From Flavobacterium sp. 102 (GTDB taxonomy: Bacteria; Bacteroidota; Bacteroidia; Flavobacteriales; Flavobacteriaceae): a stretch of 64,000 nucleotides of DNA. Numbering within the stretch: the first letter of the stretch is position 1; each line of letters starts with the position of its first letter. Both the position numbers and the translations under genes were made by a program. The stretch covers positions 2,294,001 through 2,358,000 of the forward strand of contig NZ_RBKX01000001.1 in the NCBI RefSeq assembly GCF_003634615.1, read 5' to 3'. Positions 59,571 through 64,000 of the stretch are shown here, one piece after another. Under the pieces are notes generated by a model, which worked only from the letters and a program-made list of their open reading frames with translations, had not been told where the DNA came from and ran no database searches.

Positions 59571-60005
59571 TTATTGCATCATCGGACTTTTAGTCTTCTT
59601 TTCTAAGAGATTTTCAACCGGTTTAACGATTACTTCTCCTTTTATTTTTAATACCACTCGACCTTCTTCAGCATTGATAGCATTGGTTTCAACCGTAATG
59701 GTTTTTCTGATCGGACCGGGATTCATATTGTATTTCACCTCAATCTTTCCGGTTTTTCCCGGAGCAATCGGCTCAGTTGGTTTAGAGGGAACCGTACAAC
59801 CACAACTCGATTGTACATTATTGATGATAAGCGGCGCAGTTCCGGTATTAGTGAACTCAAAAACCCTTATACCATTGTCTTCTTCTTTGGTTACTTTTCC
59901 GTAATCTATTGTATTGTCTTTATCTTTAAATTCAATTTTTGGACCGGCTTGGGCAAAAACCACTGCATTTACAAAGATTGTTGCGATAAGTATATATTTC
60001 TTCAT
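59571..60005 (-). CDS. DUF1573 domain protein
   Basis: A 144-aa exported protein. The signal peptide is MKKYILIATIFVNAVVFAQA. A single DUF1573 beta-sandwich (ASH-like Ig fold) carries the hallmark FEFTNTGTAPLIINNVQSSCGCTVP with a CGC motif, followed by PIAPGKTGKIEVKY. The function of the family is not known; it is very common in Bacteroidota and probably acts as a periplasmic structural or adaptor domain. A Lys-rich tail with no further domain ends the protein. Confidence 0.88.
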   Translation of the reverse strand: MKKYILIATIFVNAVVFAQAGPKIEFKDKDNTIDYGKVTKEEDNGIRVFEFTNTGTAPLIINNVQSSCGCTVPSKPTEPIAPGKTGKIEVKYNMNPGPIRKTITVETNAINAEEGRVVLKIKGEVIVKPVENLLEKKTKSPMMQ

Positions 60006-60164
60006 AGGTCAAAATTTATTATTTGGTTAGTAAAAATACTCTGTTTAAATTAATACACAAAAATTTAATTCTTAATTTTTTCTAAAGTCTTTATTAATTA
60101 CTTTTGCAGTTCAGTTTGCAAAATGCGTGCCACAACATTTAGGAGCGAGTGGTCAGTGACTATC

Positions 60165-60263
60165 AGCCATCCATATTCCTGCTGTCTGTTACAATCTTTT
60201 TAAATTACCAAGGGTTAAAAAACCCTCGGCAAATCAAAAAGGATTTCCACGACCATCAGGGCT
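60165..60263 (-). ncRNA. Candidate structured RNA or interspersed element upstream of valS
   Basis: Read on the minus strand, an outer AGCC/GGCT pairing (60260-60263 with 60165-60168) encloses the conserved-looking blocks GTGGAAATCC and AAAGATTGTAACAGACAGC. Between them is a 12-bp hairpin (60221-60232 with 60205-60216, loop TTTT). The two non-Watson-Crick positions in this hairpin are G-U on the minus strand but C-A mismatches on the plus strand, so the RNA is probably transcribed from the minus strand. A partial copy of the second block is at 56754-56780 on the other strand. I recall similar elements as common in Flavobacteriia; a match to Rfam Flavo-1 is a possibility I cannot test. Confidence 0.55.
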
Positions 60264-60287
60264 AAAAGAGTAATTGCATAGCACTTT

Positions 60288-60331
60288 TGTAATCCAATAA
60301 TCTAATAATCTAAGCAGTCTAACAATCTAAA
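60288..60331. repeat. AATCTAA-type microrepeat forming the valS leader
   Basis: Units AATCTAATAATCTAAGCAG and CTAACAATCTAA run directly into the valS ATG at 60333. This is a third family of short imperfect tandem repeats placed in a gene leader. The rest of the 327-base gap before valS holds the candidate structured RNA (60165-60263) and unremarkable AT-rich DNA. Confidence 0.6.
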
Positions 60332-60332
60332 T

Positions 60333-62960
60333 ATGATTCCAGCTCAATTCAACGCCAAAGAAGCCGAAAAAAAATGGTACGACTACTGGATGAAAAACAA
60401 CTATTTTCATTCCAAACCCGACCATAGAACTCCTTATACCATAACCATTCCGCCACCTAACGTGACCGGAGTCTTGCACATGGGACACATGTTAAACAAC
60501 ACGATTCAGGATGTATTAATCCGTCGTGCGCGATTAAAAGGTTTCAATGCTTGTTGGGTTCCCGGAACCGATCACGCATCGATTGCAACAGAGGCAAAGG
60601 TTGTGGCAAAGTTGAAAACCGAAGGCGTAAACAAAAACGATTTAACCCGTGAAGAATTCCTAAAACACGCTTGGGATTGGACCAACAAATATGGTGGAAC
60701 AATCTTAGAACAATTAAAACAATTAGGTTGTTCTTGCGATTGGAACCGAACCAAATTCACTATGGATCCTGACATGTCGGCATCCGTAATTCGTTCGTTC
60801 GTTGATTTATACAACAAAGGACAAATTTACAGAGGCTACCGAATGGTCAATTGGGATCCGGAAGCTAAAACGACTTTGTCTGACGAAGAAGTAATTTACG
60901 AAGAAAGACAAGGAAAATTATACCATTTAAGATATGCTATCGAAGGTTCGAATGAGTTCGTAACTATTGCTACAACACGTCCCGAAACGATTTTAGGTGA
61001 TACTGCTATTTGTATTCACCCTGACGATGAGCGTTATACCCATTTGAAAGGTAAAAATGCCATTGTTCCGATTTGTAACCGTGTCATTCCAATCATTTTC
61101 GACGAGTATGTCGACATGGAATTTGGTACCGGATGTTTAAAAGTAACGCCTGCGCACGATGTCAACGATAAAGCACTTGGTGAGAAACATAATTTAGAAA
61201 TCATCGATATCTTCAATGAAGATGCGACCTTGAATTCTTTTGGGCTACAATACCAAGGCAAAGACCGTTTTGTAGCGCGTGAAGATATTGTGGTTGAATT
61301 AGAGCAATTAGGTTCGGTAGTCAAAACCGAAACCCATATTAACAAAGTAGGAACGTCAGAACGAACCAAAGCCGTGATCGAGCCGCGTTTGTCTGACCAA
61401 TGGTTCTTGCGCATGGAAGATTTGGTTAAACCGGCTATCAAAGCTGTTTTAGAAACCGAAGAAGTTAAGCTGTATCCGGCGCGTTTTAACAACACTTATC
61501 GTCATTGGTTAGAAAACATCCGCGACTGGAATATCTCACGCCAATTGTGGTGGGGACAACAAATTCCGGCATACTATTATGGCGACGGCAAAGAAGATTT
61601 TGTGGTTGCTGAGAATATTGAAGAGGCGTTAAAATTAGTACAGGAAAAGACTGGTAACCGACAACTGACAACTGACAACCTTACGCAAGACGCCGATGCC
61701 TTAGACACTTGGTTCTCTTCCTGGTTGTGGCCAATAGCAGTTTTTGGAGGTATCATGAATCCGGAAAACGAAGACTTTAAATATTATTATCCAACCAATG
61801 ATTTAGTGACCGGTCCGGATATTTTGTTCTTCTGGGTGGCACGTATGATTATCGCCGGTTATGAATATACCGGGCAAAAGCCATTTACCAATGTGTATTT
61901 GACCGGATTAGTTCGCGACAAGCAACGTCGTAAAATGTCGAAGTCGTTAGGAAATTCGCCTGAGCCTTTAGAACTGATTGAAAAATTTGGAGCCGATGGG
62001 GTTAGAGTAGGGTTGCTATTAAGTGCTTCTGCCGGAAACGACATTATGTTTGACGAAGAATTGTGCAACAACGGAAAAGCTTTTGGTAACAAAATATGGA
62101 ATGCCTTCCGATTAATCAAAGGTTGGGAAGTAGCTGATATTGCGCAACCGGAAAGCTCTAAAGTGGCTATAGAATGGTATGAAGCCAAGTTGCAACAAAC
62201 CTTAGTAGAAATTGAAGACCACTTTGAAAAGTACCGTTTGTCTGATGCTTTGATGAGCATTTACAAATTGGTTTGGGACGATTTCTGTTCGTGGTTCTTA
62301 GAAATGATTAAACCGGCATACCAACAACCAATTGACCGTGCGACATTTGACAAAGCGATCGAAATGTTGGAAGCCAACTTAAAATTATTACATCCGTTTA
62401 TGCCGTTTTTAACCGAAGAGATTTGGCAATACATCGCCGAAAGAACTCCGGAACAAGCATTAATCATTGCGGAATATCCGAAAGTAACTTCGTTTGACGC
62501 AACGCTAATCGCTGATTTCGATTTTGCAGCCGAAGTAATTGCCGGCGTGAGAACCATTCGCAAAGAAAAAAACATTGCGATGAAAGACGCCGTCGATTTG
62601 AAAGTGGTAAACAATGAAAAAGCATCGACTTATTTTGACAGTGTGATTACTAAATTGGGTAACATTACTTCCTTAGAATATATTACCGATAAAATTGATG
62701 GCGCACTGACGTATCGTGTAAAATCAAATGAGTACTTTATTCCGGTTTCAGGAAATATTGATATTGCCGCTGAGATTGCCAAATTAACCGAAGAGTTGAA
62801 GTATACCCAAGGTTTCTTGCGCAGTGTACAAGGCAAGTTGGCGAACGAGAAATTCGTTTCAGGCGCTCCGCCACAAGTTATCGATAACGAACGCAAAAAA
62901 GAAGCGGATGCTTTGGCCAAGATTGCCACGATAGAGCAGAGTTTAGCGAGTTTACAATAA
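60333..62960 (+). CDS. valS: Valyl-tRNA synthetase
   Basis: An 875-aa class I aminoacyl-tRNA synthetase that charges tRNA-Val and edits mischarged threonine. The HIGH motif is HMGH (49-52) in PPPNVTGVLHMGHML; the editing (CP1) domain has TTRPETILGDTA and the metal-binding region around GTDHASIATE; KMSKS is 534-538 in RRKMSKSLGNSPEP. The C-terminal ~70 residues form the coiled-coil tRNA arm (EEIAKLTEEL... KEADALAKIATIEQ). Full length. A region around residue 447 (NRQLTTDNLTQ) is encoded by a TGACAAC-type tandem stretch like the microrepeats seen in dnaX. Confidence 0.97.
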   Translation: MIPAQFNAKEAEKKWYDYWMKNNYFHSKPDHRTPYTITIPPPNVTGVLHMGHMLNNTIQDVLIRRARLKGFNACWVPGTDHASIATEAKVVAKLKTEGVNKNDLTREEFLKHAWDWTNKYGGTILEQLKQLGCSCDWNRTKFTMDPDMSASVIRSFVDLYNKGQIYRGYRMVNWDPEAKTTLSDEEVIYEERQGKLYHLRYAIEGSNEFVTIATTRPETILGDTAICIHPDDERYTHLKGKNAIVPICNRVIPIIFDEYVDMEFGTGCLKVTPAHDVNDKALGEKHNLEIIDIFNEDATLNSFGLQYQGKDRFVAREDIVVELEQLGSVVKTETHINKVGTSERTKAVIEPRLSDQWFLRMEDLVKPAIKAVLETEEVKLYPARFNNTYRHWLENIRDWNISRQLWWGQQIPAYYYGDGKEDFVVAENIEEALKLVQEKTGNRQLTTDNLTQDADALDTWFSSWLWPIAVFGGIMNPENEDFKYYYPTNDLVTGPDILFFWVARMIIAGYEYTGQKPFTNVYLTGLVRDKQRRKMSKSLGNSPEPLELIEKFGADGVRVGLLLSASAGNDIMFDEELCNNGKAFGNKIWNAFRLIKGWEVADIAQPESSKVAIEWYEAKLQQTLVEIEDHFEKYRLSDALMSIYKLVWDDFCSWFLEMIKPAYQQPIDRATFDKAIEMLEANLKLLHPFMPFLTEEIWQYIAERTPEQALIIAEYPKVTSFDATLIADFDFAAEVIAGVRTIRKEKNIAMKDAVDLKVVNNEKASTYFDSVITKLGNITSLEYITDKIDGALTYRVKSNEYFIPVSGNIDIAAEIAKLTEELKYTQGFLRSVQGKLANEKFVSGAPPQVIDNERKKEADALAKIATIEQSLASLQ

Positions 62961-62962
62961 TA

Positions 62963-62992
62963 AAAAAAGTCCCGAGCAATCGGGACTTTTTT
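62963..62992 (+). terminator. Intrinsic terminator after valS
   Basis: A perfect stem, AAAAAGTCCCGA / TCGGGACTTTTT, with a GCAA loop is followed by more T. It has nearly the same stem as the terminator at 59543-59568. Confidence 0.93.
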
Positions 62993-63090
62993 TGTTAGGT
63001 GTTTAACTCAAGCGATGCAGTTTTTGTAAACTGCTGTTAGCGGATGTGCTTTTATTCTATATTTTTAAATCTCAATCCATTTTAAATAAT

Positions 63091-63123
63091 AAAACCTCAA
63101 ATTCTTTTGGAACTTGAGGTTTT
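63091..63123 (-). terminator. Terminator of the partial unknown gene
   Basis: AAAACCTCAA / TTGAGGTTTT form a 10-bp stem enclosing TTC/GAA pairs and a T-rich loop. It lies 10 bases after the stop of the minus-strand gene and has T-rich flanks on both strands. A separate GCAGTTT/AAACTGC hairpin at 63017-63034 lies between it and the valS terminator. Confidence 0.7.
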
Positions 63124-63132
63124 GAATTTTAT

Positions 63133-64000
63133 TTACAGGTTAATACATTTACAATTTATTTTTTCAGGTAGTATAGCTTCATTCCATTTAAATTTTATTA
63201 CATCTGAAAACTTTGAGCTTATATAGTCCTGATAAACTGTATAATATCGCTTAAAACATTTATTTTTTTTCGGGTCTTTGTAACCAACTAAAACAGAAAT
63301 AGACCGACCTTCTATAATTCCACTATATTTATTACGTTCAGTTATCCAGGAGCTTGAAAAAATTCTAACATCATTTGGTGTAATTTTAAATCCATCACCG
63401 CTAGAATGAGCTGTAGCTATTTTTTTTATCAGTGCATTATCATTCATTACATTTTTCCCCAAACACAATTCTTCATTATTTGAATCCAACATAAATTTTT
63501 TCGCATCTAAAGTAAACTCGCCCGAAGCGATAACATCAAACTTTGTAATAACTTCACCATATAGATCTATTAAAACTGGATACATTTCAACTTTTATTTT
63601 ATGTTTTCCTGATGATAGTAAATCTGTGTTTTCTGCTAAAAACTCTTCAAATTTTTCTTCGCCTACATATACCTCTTTTTCATTATTTTTTAATGCACCC
63701 CTAAAAGTTGTCCAAGTTTTCTTTACATCCTCTTCTAATGATTTATAAACACTATTTTGTCTTTCGTTTGAGAGAACATTGTCGATGTAAAAATTGAAGG
63801 CAATCGCATAATTTTTAATATCTTTTGCACCATCACCTTTAGCTAATGGTCTTATATAATTATATATAGAATTATCGAAATAAGCTCTAAAAAAAATTTT
63901 ATTATCAGGAGTGAAATCAAACTCATTTTTAAAATTTGATTCAATTTCAGAGTTTTTCTTTACATCATCGTATTCAGAAGCAAAAACTATTTTATTTAAA
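63133..64000 (-). CDS. Hypothetical protein, C-terminal part, runs off the window
   Basis: At least 288 residues are open to the window edge; the Met at 63585 is internal, not the start, because the frame stays open upstream without a stop for 138 further codons. I do not recognise the family. The sequence is rich in Lys, Asn and Phe with no obvious membrane segment, and the recognisable segments (FRAYFDNSIYNYIRPLAKGDG, HKIKVEMYPVLIDLYGEV, DVRIFSSSWITERNKYSG, RSISVLVGYKDPKKNKCFKRYY) suggest mixed alpha/beta structure. It ends with a Cys-Lys-Cys pair near the C-terminus (INCKCINL). The N-terminus and neighbours lie beyond base 64000. Confidence 0.7.
   Translation of the reverse strand, partial: LNKIVFASEYDDVKKNSEIESNFKNEFDFTPDNKIFFRAYFDNSIYNYIRPLAKGDGAKDIKNYAIAFNFYIDNVLSNERQNSVYKSLEEDVKKTWTTFRGALKNNEKEVYVGEEKFEEFLAENTDLLSSGKHKIKVEMYPVLIDLYGEVITKFDVIASGEFTLDAKKFMLDSNNEELCLGKNVMNDNALIKKIATAHSSGDGFKITPNDVRIFSSSWITERNKYSGIIEGRSISVLVGYKDPKKNKCFKRYYTVYQDYISSKFSDVIKFKWNEAILPEKINCKCINL

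Noticed and set aside
60006..60332. A T-box leader controlling valS
   Set aside because: T-boxes belong to Firmicutes and Actinobacteria. The structure here is favoured on the minus strand, away from valS, and no T-box sequence is present.
63133..63585. A complete 150-aa protein starting at the Met at 63585
   Set aside because: The same frame continues without a stop to the end of the window, so this Met is internal.

Overview
The window is chromosomal DNA from a member of the Bacteroidota, most likely a Flavobacterium or close relative. The evidence is the low G+C content, the type IX secretion (T9SS) type B C-terminal domains, a PorP/SprF protein, and -7 boxes of the TAnnTTTG type. Interspersed microrepeats and the gene content (SixA-Ppk1-Ppx, CorA, NhaA, RprXY-like regulators, DUF3822-RsmD) point the same way. 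Most genes are housekeeping genes in short operons. I see no prophage, insertion sequence, CRISPR array or tRNA.

Layout. 1-4.9 kb: histidine degradation (hutG partial, hutI) split by a membrane-anchored coiled-coil gene, then corA and nhaA. 4.9-20.2 kb: a minus-strand surface-adhesin operon. It holds a 182-aa secreted protein of unknown function, a 3915-aa SprB-like adhesin with three blocks of tandem repeats, a PorP/SprF protein and an OmpA/PD40/TPR lipoprotein-like partner. 20.2-20.8 kb is AT-rich non-coding DNA. 20.8-24.3 kb: sixA-ppk1-ppx (phosphohistidine and polyphosphate metabolism). 24.3-26.8 kb: dnaX, split into two frames at an A10 tract, and a secreted/membrane protein. 26.9-27.2 kb: RNase P RNA. 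27.2-31.5 kb: a response regulator and histidine kinase divergent from an outer-membrane beta-barrel protein, with three 11-bp-phased TTAAC repeats between them. 31.6-38.6 kb: a flavodoxin reductase-like protein, rsmD, DUF3822, a RecD-like helicase, kdsB, a potassium channel, a spermidine-synthase-fold protein and an acyltransferase. 38.6-43.6 kb: M14 peptidase, Lrp regulator, PEP carboxylase, DinB. 43.6-48 kb: an Asp/Glu-rich small protein, a deoxyhypusine-synthase-like protein, arginine decarboxylase, aroB. 48-56.7 kb: proline dehydrogenase and a second giant T9SS type B protein (2425 aa). 56.8-64 kb: aminotransferase, aspartyl protease/PDZ protein, DUF1573, a candidate structured RNA, valS and a partial unknown gene.

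How the parts work together. The adhesin operon carries its own secretion helper (SprF-like) and an envelope-anchoring OmpA partner, so it is probably a self-contained T9SS surface module. SixA-Ppk1-Ppx makes and degrades polyphosphate. SpeA plus the DHS-like enzyme point to polyamine synthesis from arginine, although agmatinase is not in the window. The two-component pair probably controls the divergent beta-barrel gene and itself through the phased repeats.

Most interesting observations: (1) the tau/gamma split of dnaX at an A AAA AAG heptamer, with a tau-only linker built largely of sequence resembling intergenic microrepeats; (2) the phased TTAAC triplet between the two-component genes and the beta-barrel gene; (3) a candidate minus-strand structured RNA upstream of valS, with a partial second copy near 56.76 kb; (4) near-identical 270-bp repeats (x11) and higher-order 720-bp duplications in the adhesin gene. 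I found no clearly new multi-gene defence or metabolic system.
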